Source: Bin87 sp965220505 (GTDB lineage Bacteria > Chloroflexota > Dehalococcoidia > Lucifugimonadales > UBA3495). Taken from it: a stretch of 64,000 nt of DNA. The position numbers were made by a program, and so were the translations under genes. Location of the stretch: contig CBDCQE010000001.1 in assembly GCA_965220505.1 (NCBI GenBank), positions 682,001 through 746,000 on the forward strand, given 5' to 3'. This document shows positions 8,029 through 16,893 of this stretch, in pieces. The notes beneath the pieces were generated by a model, which saw only the letters and a program-made list of their open reading frames with translations, had not been told where the DNA came from and ran no database searches. Within the stretch, counting starts at the first letter, position 1; every line of letters starts with the position of its first letter.

Positions 8029-8907
8029 ATGTTTGCAGCAGATTTTGAATACCGGAAGGCCGGTTCCATCGCGGAAGCGGTACAGTTGCTTTCCGACAAC
8101 CCGGGAGCGAAAATCCTGGCCGGAGGCCACAGTCTCATCCCGTTGATGCGCTTTCGACTGGCCCGGCCGGAAGTGGTGATCGACATCGGTGGTATCGCCA
8201 ACATCAAAGGCATCACCGTCAGCGGCGATACCATCAACATCGGCGCCCTCACCACCCACGCTGAGATCGCATCGTCGGCCGACGTGCAACGGGCCAACGG
8301 CCTCTTGGCCGAGGCGGCCGGCGGCATCGGCGATCCGGCGGTGCGCAACCGGGGCACCATTGGCGGCAACCTGGCCCACGCCGACCCGGCCTCCGATTGG
8401 GCGACGGTGCTGATCGCTCTGGGCGCCACTGTGTCGGCTCAGGGTCCGGCCGGCAGCCGCACCATAGCGGTCGCTGACCTAATCGAAGACGCTTTCGCAA
8501 CGGTGTTGGGCGAAGATGAACTCATCACCACGGTGAGCGTGCCGGTGTTGGCCGCCAATCAGCGCGCCGAGTACGCGAAGATGGCCCATCCGGCCAGCTT
8601 TTACGCGGTAGTCGGCGGAGCGGTGGTCGTCACCATGGACGGCGATCGCTGCACCGCGGCCTCGGTGGCAGTGGGTGGGCTGACGCCGCGGCCGGTGAAA
8701 GCTCCGGCAGTGGAACAGGCTCTATCGGGTACTACACTGACCATGGACAGCATCGCCGATGCCACTGCACGTCTCGGCGATGATCTGTCGGCCGCCGGGG
8801 TCGACATAATCGGTGACGTGTTCGCCTCTGCCGACTTCCGCTCCAACATCGCGCCGGTGGAGGTGAAGCACGCCCTGCTCCACGCCATCGGACTGGCGCA
8901 TCACTGA
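8029..8907 (+). CDS. coxM: Molybdenum hydroxylase medium (FAD) subunit, CoxM-like
   Basis: FAD-binding subunit that passes electrons from the Fe-S subunit. 292 residues, the usual length. FAD motifs are visible: AGGHSLIPLMRFRLARP, and IGDPAVRNRGTIGGNLAHAD around residues 100-120. The C-terminal half matches the CO-dehydrogenase flavoprotein C-terminal domain. ATG 8029 follows AGGAGG. It is the last gene of the coxSLM unit, and a 13-bp terminator hairpin lies 25 bases past its stop. Confidence 0.93.
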   Translation: MFAADFEYRKAGSIAEAVQLLSDNPGAKILAGGHSLIPLMRFRLARPEVVIDIGGIANIKGITVSGDTINIGALTTHAEIASSADVQRANGLLAEAAGGIGDPAVRNRGTIGGNLAHADPASDWATVLIALGATVSAQGPAGSRTIAVADLIEDAFATVLGEDELITTVSVPVLAANQRAEYAKMAHPASFYAVVGGAVVVTMDGDRCTAASVAVGGLTPRPVKAPAVEQALSGTTLTMDSIADATARLGDDLSAAGVDIIGDVFASADFRSNIAPVEVKHALLHAIGLAHH

Positions 8908-8932
8908 TCCAGTTAGCCAATCCGGCGAATGG

Positions 8933-8966
8933 ACTGGCCGCCGTAAACGCTACGGCGGCCAGTTTG
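8933..8966 (+). terminator. Terminator hairpin after coxM
   Basis: A perfect 13-bp stem has arms at 8933-8945 (ACTGGCCGCCGTA) and 8951-8963, with a 5-base loop and then TTG. The short T stretch makes it a moderate intrinsic terminator. It closes the cox operon. Confidence 0.7.
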
Positions 8967-9038
8967 ATGTGGCTGGTATCCTGACATGGTCTATGTGCCC
9001 ATAATCGATTGGCCAATCTTGGACTCAGAGGCTACCTT

Positions 9039-9911
9039 TTGAAAATCCTGCTGACCAATGACGACGGTATCCACGCCACCGGTATCTGGGCGGCGGCGCG
9101 CAGCTTGGCTGAAATCGGCGAGGTGGTGGTCGTCGCGCCCGACCGGGAACAGTCCGGCGTGGGCGCCTCCATGACGCTGCACGCTCCGCTGTTCGTGCAC
9201 ACGGTGCCGGCTGAACAGTACCTCGCCCAGTATTCTCCCGGTGAGGATTCCCCTCCGCGCAGCGCGGACGCCGTGCTGGTGCCGGCACCGGACACGGTGC
9301 CTACCCACCCCATCAGCGCGTGGGCGGTGCAGGGAACTCCCGCCGACGCGTGCATCCTGGCCCTGGAGCAACTGGTCAATCCTAAACCCGACTTGGTGGT
9401 GAGCGGCATCAATCGCGGGTCCAACCTGGGTTGGGACGTGATCGTTTCGGGCACCGTTGGAGCGGCAACCCAGGGTTGGGTGCGGGGTTATCCCACGATT
9501 GCCATATCGGTGGGTTCCGTTCAGGCTCCCCGGTACCAGTTGGCGGCGCAGGTGGTTGCGCACCTGGCCCGGCGGCTGGCCGATGCTCCGTCGGTTTCCC
9601 CGTCGTATTTTCTCAACGTCAACGTCCCCAACGAGCCGGCGGAGAAGATCGCCGGCGTGCAGGTCACCCGTTTGGGCGGCCGGGCCTATGGCGAATCGGT
9701 GCGCTCCGAGGAGTCCTTTGGCCATCGTCGTTATTGGATATCGCGGAACCGTCCGGTGCTTGCCGGTGGCGAGGGGAGCGACATCGACGCCAGCAAGGCC
9801 AACTACATCGGTATCACGCCCATGGGCATGGCGTTTTCAACCACCAACGAGCGCATCGAAATGGTGCAGGGCCTCGTTGAGGGGCTGCAATTCGGGGCCG
9901 GTCCGGATTGA
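9039..9911 (+). CDS. surE: 5'/3'-nucleotidase SurE
   Basis: Metal-dependent phosphatase acting on nucleoside monophosphates and related substrates. About 290 residues. It begins LKILLTNDDGIHATGI, with the metal-binding DD pair, and has VVAPDREQSGVGASMTLH, SGINRGSNLGWDVIVSGTVG and FLNVNVPN, all SurE hallmarks. The chosen start is TTG 9039, directly before KILLTNDDG and after a purine-rich AGAGG. A TTG 30 bases upstream is possible but adds residues not usual in SurE. It stands alone after the cox terminator. Confidence 0.93.
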   Translation: MKILLTNDDGIHATGIWAAARSLAEIGEVVVVAPDREQSGVGASMTLHAPLFVHTVPAEQYLAQYSPGEDSPPRSADAVLVPAPDTVPTHPISAWAVQGTPADACILALEQLVNPKPDLVVSGINRGSNLGWDVIVSGTVGAATQGWVRGYPTIAISVGSVQAPRYQLAAQVVAHLARRLADAPSVSPSYFLNVNVPNEPAEKIAGVQVTRLGGRAYGESVRSEESFGHRRYWISRNRPVLAGGEGSDIDASKANYIGITPMGMAFSTTNERIEMVQGLVEGLQFGAGPD

Positions 9912-9927
9912 CCTCCGAACGGCGGAT

Positions 9928-10470
9928 CTAACGTCGCCGTCTCCGGCTGCGGACACTGCCGCGGTTGGCGCGACGTCGCCGCTCATGTTGGTCGGGGTTA
10001 GCCGAAACTCTTGGCGTCGTGGAGGCTGCCGGCTCTTCGTACGCGGCGAAACCTCCGGCGTCACGAATCTGGCGAATCCGTGGTCGGTCGCGCGTGAGCC
10101 ACAACGTCTGCGTGATGATGGTGAGAATCACGCCCGGCGCGGCCAGGGCAATCAGCGTCGGGTCAATAAGGGTTTCCCCACCGCGGAGCCGCAGTTGCAG
10201 GCGGAGGAAGATCCAGCCCCCGCCGATGATGATCCAGGCCCAGGACAACGCCCCGCTGACCACCCCGTTATGCCAGGGGGACCGGATGAACAGGATCGCG
10301 CTGCACGGCCACCACACGAAGGTCGGAACCAGGAACCACCCCTGGTAGTACCAGGGCTTCAGCGCATCCGGCGGCTCCGGAGGGGGCGGAGGCAGAGGCT
10401 CGTAGGTTGCGCCGCCGGATCCATCGTTCCCCGATTCCGGACGCTCGTTATCTCCAGTCCGCTGGTCCAT
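9928..10470 (-). CDS. Hypothetical membrane protein with Pro-rich N terminus and Arg-rich tail
   Basis: About 180 residues, not recognised. After an acidic, Gly-rich start comes a proline run (YEPLPPPPPEPPDALKPWYY). Three to four hydrophobic segments follow (WFLVPTFVWWPCSAILFI, GALSWAWIIIGGGWIFL, LIALAAPGVILTIITQTLWL). The end is strongly basic (ERRRRANRGSVRSRRRRR). The second in-frame ATG is taken as the start, since the first 12 residues of the longer frame add nothing typical. It converges with surE, 16 bases away. Confidence 0.55.
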   Translation of the reverse strand: MDQRTGDNERPESGNDGSGGATYEPLPPPPPEPPDALKPWYYQGWFLVPTFVWWPCSAILFIRSPWHNGVVSGALSWAWIIIGGGWIFLRLQLRLRGGETLIDPTLIALAAPGVILTIITQTLWLTRDRPRIRQIRDAGGFAAYEEPAASTTPRVSANPDQHERRRRANRGSVRSRRRRR

Positions 10471-10710
10471 TGACACGTAGCCGTTGTTTCGCTTGTGGGT
10501 GACCAATAGCCGTGATACATGGGGCCTTCCGGAGGACTCCCGGCACCGATGAGTGACGGGCGCAACCCTGCTGTGGCCTCTAGCTCCGGAGATTCATTCT
10601 AACAGGCGGTTCGGATACCGAAATCCTGGGTGCCACGCACGCCGTGATATGATTGCGCAACTCCCTTCCTTTGACCTTTTTGCCGGCCGTCCAGTGCTGG
10701 CGGTCCATCG

Positions 10711-12009
10711 ATGGCAATTTTCCCCGCTGCCCTGATCCCCCATTGGTTGCGCACCTACGCGGCCGTGATTCTGGCCGTGTCGCTGGCGGTCAACCTGATC
10801 ACCAGCTTCTCGCTGTACGTTCAGGCGCTCACCATCCCGGGGATGAAGAGCACCTTCGATCTGTCCTACACCACAGTGTTCGTGCTCGTGGTGGCGTTGT
10901 CGATTTCCCGCGTGGTTTCGGGTCTGCTTTCCGGAGCTGCGGCGTCGCGCTACGGCGGGCGATGGATGGTCATCTCCAGCATCTTCGTACAAGCCGTGGC
11001 GATGGCCCTGCTGGGCTGGTCCCCAAGCTATTGGGTGGCCCTGGTCGCGATGATTGCGGTGGGGGTTTCCTCGGGCGCCTCGTTGACCCCCATGATGGGT
11101 ATGCTGGCGCCGTGGTTCCGGGCCACCGACCGCGGGGTAGCCGCGGGCATCGCCGCCTCCGGCGGGAGCTTGGCGATAATCTTTACGGGAGTGATCGTCC
11201 CTCCTCTGACTGGCGTATTCGGCGAGGAGGCCTGGCGATACACCTGGTATGTCCTGGCGGCCACCAGCGTGGTGATCGGCCTGGTGTGTGTCGGATTCAT
11301 CCGCGAGGCGCAGGTCGGGACCACACCGCCCTCGGCAGGCCAGCCGGCTGCATCGACCCCAAAGCCGGCTCCGGCGCGGCGCGGCCCCGCGGGTTGGCCG
11401 GTACAGGTCTATACCAATCCATACGTTTGGCTGATCACCGGGATGGCGTTTTGCTCGGGTTTCGTGCACGGCATACTCACCTCCAGCTACGGAGCGTACC
11501 TGGAGGTCGAGCACGGAACCGACGTGGCCGTCGTGGGTGCGCTGTTCATGCTCATCGGCGTGCTCAGCATCGGCAGCGGTATCGGATCCGGCGCATTGTC
11601 CGACCGGATCGGACGCGGCCTGGCTTTCGGCGCGACGTTCCTGATCGAGGTCGCATGCCACTCGCTGTTCTGGTTGGCGCCGGAGTTGGTATTCTTCATC
11701 ATCGCCTCGGTGCTCGCGGGGTTCGCGCTGCGTTCGACCTACACGATCTGCGCGGCTGCGGCCGGCGACTTCGTGCCGGTTTTCATGGCGCCGGCCGCTT
11801 TCGGATTGATGGGCATGGGAGCGGGGATTGGGGGTACAATTTCCCCCGCCATATCCGGGCCCATCGCCGACGCTACCGGCACACTCCGGTGGTCCTTTGC
11901 GATGGCTTCAGGGGCAGCACTGGTTGGCGCTGGGTTGGGTTTCACCCTGCACATCATGACCCGAACTCGGGATCAGGGCGCTACCGGACGGGCGGTCTCA
12001 GCCGCTTAG
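10711..12009 (+). CDS. Major facilitator superfamily transporter
   Basis: 432 residues with about 12 hydrophobic helices in two halves, separated by a Pro/Ala-rich loop near residues 205-230 (TTPPSAGQPAASTPKPAPA). Features of MFS antiporters are visible: SRYGGRW after helix 2, and GVAAGIAASGGSLAIIF in the first half, with the pattern repeated as SDRIGRGLAFGATF in the second. It resembles oxalate/formate or monocarboxylate exchangers of MFS, but the substrate is not readable. The ribosome site is weak. A PIG-L deacetylase gene starts 53 bases downstream. Confidence 0.85.
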   Translation: MAIFPAALIPHWLRTYAAVILAVSLAVNLITSFSLYVQALTIPGMKSTFDLSYTTVFVLVVALSISRVVSGLLSGAAASRYGGRWMVISSIFVQAVAMALLGWSPSYWVALVAMIAVGVSSGASLTPMMGMLAPWFRATDRGVAAGIAASGGSLAIIFTGVIVPPLTGVFGEEAWRYTWYVLAATSVVIGLVCVGFIREAQVGTTPPSAGQPAASTPKPAPARRGPAGWPVQVYTNPYVWLITGMAFCSGFVHGILTSSYGAYLEVEHGTDVAVVGALFMLIGVLSIGSGIGSGALSDRIGRGLAFGATFLIEVACHSLFWLAPELVFFIIASVLAGFALRSTYTICAAAAGDFVPVFMAPAAFGLMGMGAGIGGTISPAISGPIADATGTLRWSFAMASGAALVGAGLGFTLHIMTRTRDQGATGRAVSAA

Positions 12010-12062
12010 CCGTGCCCTCGATCGGGTTGGTGTACTCCGGGGACACTTCAGGTGGTGCGATT

Positions 12063-12779
12063 TTGACCAACAGCGATAACGAGGATTTCAGCCGAGCAAT
12101 GGTGGTCGTCGCTCATGCGGACGACGCGGAGTGGGGCTGCGCGGGAACCGTGGCCCGCTGGTGCGCCGAGGGCAAGCATGTCGTGTACGTGGTCTGCACC
12201 GACGGCAGCAAGGGAACCTCGGATGCGTCCATGTCTCCGGATGAAGTGCTCGAATCACGTCGCGCCGAGCAGGAGGAAGCCGGGCGCGTCCTGGGTCTCG
12301 CGCACGTAGCGTTCCTGGGCTTCCCTGACGCCTACCTGCAGTCCAACCTAGAGCTGCGCAAGGCCATCACCCGGGAGATCCGCCGGCATCGACCCGACGT
12401 GCTGGTGTGCATGAACCCCGTGCGCAACCTCGACGGGGATGGATATATCGATCATCCCGACCATTTTGCCTCCGGGGACGCTGCCATGGGCGCGGTCTAC
12501 CCGGCGGCCCGCGATCCCCTGACCTTCCCGGATCTGCTCACCGAGGAGGGCCTGGAACCGCACAAGGTCCGCGAGGTCTGGGTGATGGGCCGAACCCACC
12601 CGGACCACTTCGTGGACGTGACCGATCACATGGAAACGGCGGTGGAGGCGCTGCGCGCTCACCGCAGCCAGGTAGATCACGCCGCCGCCGATCGATATCT
12701 ACGGGAATGGAGGCGCCGGGACGGGCCGCGCATTGGCGTGGAGTACGCTGAGGTTTTCAAGCGATTCCGCCTGGGATAA
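12063..12779 (+). CDS. PIG-L family N-acetylglucosamine-type deacetylase
   Basis: Zinc-dependent deacetylase related to MshB/BshB and LmbE. 238 residues. The N-terminal zinc motif is VVVAHADDAEWGC (usually AHPDDAE; here Pro is Ala). SRRAEQEEAGRVLG follows, and the C-terminal zinc His is in IDHPDHFASG. The substrate is probably an amino sugar or a GlcNAc-linked metabolite, by family. The start is TTG 12063, preceded by CAGGTGGTGC; the ATG at 12099 would cut the protein just before the motif. It lies downstream of an MFS gene, perhaps in the same transcript. Confidence 0.85.
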   Translation: MTNSDNEDFSRAMVVVAHADDAEWGCAGTVARWCAEGKHVVYVVCTDGSKGTSDASMSPDEVLESRRAEQEEAGRVLGLAHVAFLGFPDAYLQSNLELRKAITREIRRHRPDVLVCMNPVRNLDGDGYIDHPDHFASGDAAMGAVYPAARDPLTFPDLLTEEGLEPHKVREVWVMGRTHPDHFVDVTDHMETAVEALRAHRSQVDHAAADRYLREWRRRDGPRIGVEYAEVFKRFRLG

Positions 12780-12872
12780 ATTGGTAGTTGTCATGTGGCG
12801 TCGGCGCGTTCGAGGCGGTTGCCGGCGGTGGCGCCAAGTTTCTGACCCGAGTGTGATGCGACATTAATCTGG

Positions 12873-12901
12873 TTGACATCCCACCCTTCCGGCGATACGA
12901 T
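12873..12901 (+). promoter_or_regulatory. Sigma-70-type promoter of the DUF1800/DUF1501 cluster
   Basis: TTGACA at 12873-12878 and TACGAT at 12896-12901 are spaced by 17 bases. This predicts a start near 12908 and a 5' leader of about 135 bases before the DUF1800 gene. Confidence 0.6.
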
Positions 12902-13044
12902 TCTAATCTGATAATCGTTTCGCAATTGGAGGCCGCCGCTGGTCGGATCCAATTGCGAGGATGGCGTTTATTGCGGTATATTTGCACTACAAAGAATCGG
13001 CCAACCGGGACCCTGTTCCCAAGGTACACAGAAAGGAGGAACCA

Positions 13045-14469
13045 ATGGCAGGAAGCAACGACATCGCACTGATGGCGCACCTTCTCCGCCGGGCCGGCTT
13101 CAGCGCCAGCCGCGACGAGATCGAAGCCGCCGCTGCGAAGGGCTATGACACTGTGGTGGAGGAGCTGCTGAACCCGGGCGACACCTCGGGCGTCGAAGAC
13201 GACATCATGCTCCGCTACCATCCCACCTACAACCACCCGGGCGCCATCGAGATCAACATCCAGAACTGGGTGTATCGCATGGTCAACACCGACTACCAGC
13301 TCAAGGAGAAGATGGCCCTCTTCTGGCACATGATCTTCTGCGCTGGCCACTCCAAGATCGACTCCGGCGAGGAAATGGGCCGGATGATCCAGATGTTCCG
13401 GGACAAGGGCATGGGCAACTTCCGGGAACTGCTGATGGAACTGTCCACCAGTCCCGCCATGGTCTATTACCTGGACAACTGTGAGAGCCACAAGACGGCG
13501 ATCAACGAGAACTACGGGCGCGAGCTGCTCGAGCTGTTCTCCATGGGCGTCGGCATGAACGAAGAGTTCAACTACTCGGAGGATGACGTGAAGGCCACGG
13601 CCCGCGCGTTCACCGGGTGGAACATCGCCCCGGGGTACCCGCCGTTCCCTTACGGCCGCAGCCCCTGGGAGTTCCGGTTCGACCCCGCTGACCACGACGA
13701 CGACGAGAAGACGTTCCTGGGTCGCACGGGCAACTGGAACGGTGACGATATCCTGGACATCATCGCCGGCGAGAAGGCCACCGCCCGCTTCATCTCCCGC
13801 CACATGTACAACTACTTCGTCGCCGACGAGGTACCGGTACCCAGCTGGCGGCAGACCCCGCCGAAGGACGAGAGCCTGCTGGTTGAACTGGAGCAGGCGT
13901 ACTTTGACAGCGGCTACGACATCACCGCGATGCTGCGCACGCTGTTCAACTCCGAGTCCTTCAAGAGTGCCCAATATGCCAAGGTCAAGAACCCGGCCGA
14001 AATGGTCGCTGGCACCCTGCGCATGGTTGGCGACCATCGTGACGAGATCAAGCCTGGCATGTTCGAACTCAGCCAGGAGCCCAAGTACATGGGCATGGAC
14101 CTGATGAACCCGCCTACCGTCGAAGGCTGGCACACCGGCCACGAGTGGATTGACTCGGGCACCCTGGTCGAGCGCATCAACTTCGCTGCCGACTACCTGG
14201 GCCGCACCGAACTTCCCGGCGTCCAGAGCATGATCTCCAGGCTGATGGCCCAGGGCGACAGCATGTCCCCCGAGCAGTTCGTGGACACCTGCGCCGACCT
14301 GGTCGGTTGCAACAACCTCACCGAGGACACCCGCGATCAGCTGATTGCCCACGCCGGCCGCGGCGGCAATCTAACCCACAACACTGATGCCGAGCGCGCC
14401 GAGTTCACCCGCCGCTCCGGCGAGATGTTCCAGATCATCGCCTCCACCTCGGAGTTCCAATTCGAGTAA
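13045..14469 (+). CDS. DUF1800 domain protein
   Basis: 474 residues. The family is of unknown biochemical function and nearly always occurs beside DUF1501. Typical segments are HLLRRAGFSASRDEIEAAA at the start, MALFWHMIFCAGHSKI, NYGRELLELFSMGVG, ARAFTGWNI, NPPTVEGW and the C-terminal block. ATG 13045 follows AGAAAGGAGGAACCA, an excellent site, so the longer upstream frame is not used. No signal peptide is seen. It is the first gene of a cluster with DUF1501 (104 bases downstream) and an NHL-repeat protein. Confidence 0.9.
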   Translation: MAGSNDIALMAHLLRRAGFSASRDEIEAAAAKGYDTVVEELLNPGDTSGVEDDIMLRYHPTYNHPGAIEINIQNWVYRMVNTDYQLKEKMALFWHMIFCAGHSKIDSGEEMGRMIQMFRDKGMGNFRELLMELSTSPAMVYYLDNCESHKTAINENYGRELLELFSMGVGMNEEFNYSEDDVKATARAFTGWNIAPGYPPFPYGRSPWEFRFDPADHDDDEKTFLGRTGNWNGDDILDIIAGEKATARFISRHMYNYFVADEVPVPSWRQTPPKDESLLVELEQAYFDSGYDITAMLRTLFNSESFKSAQYAKVKNPAEMVAGTLRMVGDHRDEIKPGMFELSQEPKYMGMDLMNPPTVEGWHTGHEWIDSGTLVERINFAADYLGRTELPGVQSMISRLMAQGDSMSPEQFVDTCADLVGCNNLTEDTRDQLIAHAGRGGNLTHNTDAERAEFTRRSGEMFQIIASTSEFQFE

Positions 14470-14573
14470 TCGGCAATCGACTGGCATTGGGCCGGACCGC
14501 ACCCGATCCACTCTTCATCGGTCCGGCCAACCACCAAAGCTGAGAACTGATACACAAAACGGAGGACTATCAA

Positions 14574-15713
14574 ATGGTCTCTACCAACAAAGACAATGTT
14601 CTGGTGGTGCTCTCGCTGTCCGGCGGGAACGACGGCCTGAACACCGTCATTCCTTACAACGACGGCCACTACCGCGACTTTCGCCCGAACCTGGGCGTAG
14701 GCGCCGAGCAGGTCATCGACCTGAACGGCGAGATCGGCATGCACCCCACCATGCTTCCCCTGAAGAAGTACTGGGACGAGGGCAAGCTGGCGATTTTCCT
14801 TGGCATCGGCTATGCCAACCCGTCCTACAGCCACTTCCGCAGCATGGACATCTGGCACACCTGCGAGCCGGACACCATCGGCACCGAGGGCTGGCTGGGC
14901 CAGGTCATCCACGAGCTGGACCCGAAGAACGAGGGCCAGGGCATCACCGGCGTGAACTTCGGCCGCGGCCTGCCGCGCGCATTGGCCAAGGAAGGCGTGC
15001 CGGTTGCCTCCGTTGGCAACCTGGAGACCTACGGTCTCCTCACCGGCATCGAGGGTGATGACCAGCGCGCCGAGGCGTTGGACCTGTTCAGCAAGATCTA
15101 CGCGCCCACCGTCGGCCAGGGCTTCGTCAGCGACTACCTGCGGTCCACCGGCACCTACGCCCGCATCGGCGCCGACATCCTGGCCACCGCGCCGCCGAAG
15201 TACACCTCCAACGTGGAGTACTCCGCCAGCACCGTTGGCCAGTACATGAAGAACATCGCTCAGACTCACCTCGCCGACCTCGGCACCCGGGTGCTCTTCA
15301 CCACCAGCCCCTACAACGGCTTCGACACTCACGCCAACCAGGCCCAGCTCCACAGCGGCCTGTGGACCGACGTGTCCGCCAACGTTGATACCTTCATCAC
15401 CGACCTCCGGGAACACGACGCCAGCGACAACGTCATCACGTTCATGTTCTCCGAGTTCGGCCGCCGCATCGGCGACAACGGTTCCGGTACCGACCACGGC
15501 GCCGGCTCCGTGGCCTTCGCTGTTGGCGAAAAGGTCAAGGGCGGCATCTACGGCGTGTACCCGTCCCTGGCTCCGGCCGACCAGGAAGAGGGCGGCAACC
15601 TGCGGTCCAACATGGACTTCCGCCAGGTCTACGCCACCATCCTGGAAGACTGGATGGGTCTCGACTCCAACCCCATCAACCGCGGCGTCTTCGAGAAGGT
15701 TCCCTTCCTGTAG
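14574..15713 (+). CDS. DUF1501 domain protein
   Basis: 379 residues, related to the alkaline phosphatase/sulfatase fold by family. Visible are VLSLSGGNDGLNTVIPY at the very start, HPTMLPLKKYWDEGKLAIF, YSHFRSMDIWHT, GFDTHANQ and FSEFGRRIGDNGSGTDHGAG. The last two carry the His/Asp residues expected in this fold. The usual Tat signal (RRxFL) of DUF1501 proteins is absent; the protein begins only 8 residues before the first conserved strand. ATG 14574 follows CGGAGG. It is partnered with the DUF1800 gene upstream. Confidence 0.9.
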   Translation: MVSTNKDNVLVVLSLSGGNDGLNTVIPYNDGHYRDFRPNLGVGAEQVIDLNGEIGMHPTMLPLKKYWDEGKLAIFLGIGYANPSYSHFRSMDIWHTCEPDTIGTEGWLGQVIHELDPKNEGQGITGVNFGRGLPRALAKEGVPVASVGNLETYGLLTGIEGDDQRAEALDLFSKIYAPTVGQGFVSDYLRSTGTYARIGADILATAPPKYTSNVEYSASTVGQYMKNIAQTHLADLGTRVLFTTSPYNGFDTHANQAQLHSGLWTDVSANVDTFITDLREHDASDNVITFMFSEFGRRIGDNGSGTDHGAGSVAFAVGEKVKGGIYGVYPSLAPADQEEGGNLRSNMDFRQVYATILEDWMGLDSNPINRGVFEKVPFL

Positions 15714-15735
15714 GCCAACGGTATCCGAACGATTG

Positions 15736-15776
15736 AGGCGGAGGGTCCTCGCCATGCGCAAACCCTCCGCCTTATC
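15736..15776 (+). terminator. Hairpin after the DUF1501 gene
   Basis: An 11-bp perfect stem (arms 15736-15746 and 15762-15772, AGGCGGAGGGT) with a 15-base loop is followed by TATCC. The T tract is weak, so it may only partly stop transcription into the NHL gene. Confidence 0.5.
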
Positions 15777-15810
15777 CTGACCACTGACGACCGACAAAAG
15801 AGGGAAGTCT

Positions 15811-16815
15811 ATGAGTACCCATCTGTTTGGCCTTGTGGACATTGCCTTCCCCTATAGCCACTCCGTTGGCCGCAACGAGTTCAACGGCACCGGGTTCCGA
15901 AACCCCGTGGACATGGCTATCGACAACGAAGGCAAGGTCTTTGTGCTCAACCGCTCCTACGAGAACCGGCCGGACGGCGTACACGTCACCATCGCCACGC
16001 TGGGCGAGGATTACGTGGGCGAATTCAGCCAGTTCGGAGAGGCGCCGGGCGACATGTACTGGCCCACCTCCTGCGCCCTCGACGGCAACAACAGGCTTTA
16101 CGTCGCGGACGAGTACCTGAACCGCATCACCATCTACACCGAGGACGGCGACTACGTGTCCCACTGGGGCGAGGCCGGCAGCGGCCCCGGCCAGTTCGAC
16201 GGCCCGTCCGGCATCGCCATCGTGGGCGACACCATGTGGCTGGTGGACAGCAAGAACCACCGCGTCCAGGGCTACGGCCTGGACGGCACGTTCAAGAGCC
16301 AGTTCGGCGAATTTGGCACCGGAAACGGCCAGCTCAATATGCCCTGGGGCATCGCCCTGGACAACGACGGCCTCATTTACGTGGCTGACTGGCGCAACGA
16401 CCGTATTCAGCTGTTTACCCAGAGCGGTGACTGGCAGGCGAGCTACGGCACCAGTGGGGACGGCCCTGGTCAGTTCAAGCGCCCCAATGCCGTTCATGTC
16501 GACGACGACGGCGACATCTACGTCTGCGACCGCGAGAACGACCGCGTGCAGATCCTGGCCCCCGACGGACGCTTCCGCGCCCAACTAAAGGGTGACCACC
16601 AGATATCGGATTGGGGCAAGAGCAAGCTCAACTCCAACCCCGACATGATCCGCCAGCGCACCATGGCCATCACCCATGACGGCGGCACTTTCGAGAAGAT
16701 GTTTGCCAACCCATGCGCGGTGCGCGTCACTCCTTCCGGCCAGATCGCCATCCTGGACCACACCCGTGGCCGCATCCAGGTCTACAAGAAGGAAAAGGAA
16801 CCGGTACTGCTCTAG
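15811..16815 (+). CDS. NHL-repeat beta-propeller protein
   Basis: 334 residues made almost entirely of NHL repeats of about 47 residues. Examples are GPGQFDGPSGIAIVGD, GNGQLNMPWGIALDNDGLIY and GPGQFKRPNAVHVDDDGDIY, each followed by VADxxNDRIQ-type strands. About six blades would close a propeller. No signal peptide or second domain is visible. Such propellers bind proteins or ligands and some have lyase or hydrolase activity; none can be assigned here. AAAGAGGGAAG precedes the ATG. Its place after DUF1800 and DUF1501 suggests a shared process. Confidence 0.88.
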   Translation: MSTHLFGLVDIAFPYSHSVGRNEFNGTGFRNPVDMAIDNEGKVFVLNRSYENRPDGVHVTIATLGEDYVGEFSQFGEAPGDMYWPTSCALDGNNRLYVADEYLNRITIYTEDGDYVSHWGEAGSGPGQFDGPSGIAIVGDTMWLVDSKNHRVQGYGLDGTFKSQFGEFGTGNGQLNMPWGIALDNDGLIYVADWRNDRIQLFTQSGDWQASYGTSGDGPGQFKRPNAVHVDDDGDIYVCDRENDRVQILAPDGRFRAQLKGDHQISDWGKSKLNSNPDMIRQRTMAITHDGGTFEKMFANPCAVRVTPSGQIAILDHTRGRIQVYKKEKEPVLL

Positions 16816-16839
16816 CAACCGGGCCACGGAACCAAAAGC

Positions 16840-16875
16840 AGTAGGGGCGAGCAATACTCGCCCCTACTCTTTGTT
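16840..16875 (+). terminator. Terminator after the NHL gene
   Basis: A perfect 12-bp stem (AGTAGGGGCGAG at 16840-16851 pairing with 16857-16868) with loop CAATA is followed by CTTTGTT. It also faces the end of the convergent minus-strand gene at 16894. Confidence 0.8.
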
Positions 16876-16893
16876 GGCACGGTGGGGCCAGGG

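Noticed and set aside
5765..8029. Very long minus-strand open frame opposite coxL
   Set aside because: It mirrors the high-GC coxL gene on the other strand, matches no family and has no ribosome site. It is an antisense shadow of biased codon use.
10653..12062. Upstream extension of the PIG-L frame across the MFS gene
   Set aside because: The extension is in a different frame from a clear 12-helix transporter and has no protein-like pattern; only the part from 12063 onward is real.
12757..15842. Long minus-strand frames opposite the DUF1800 and DUF1501 genes
   Set aside because: The plus-strand frames have strong ribosome sites and conserved motifs; the minus frames are shadows rich in Val, Gly and Asp, as expected from GC bias.
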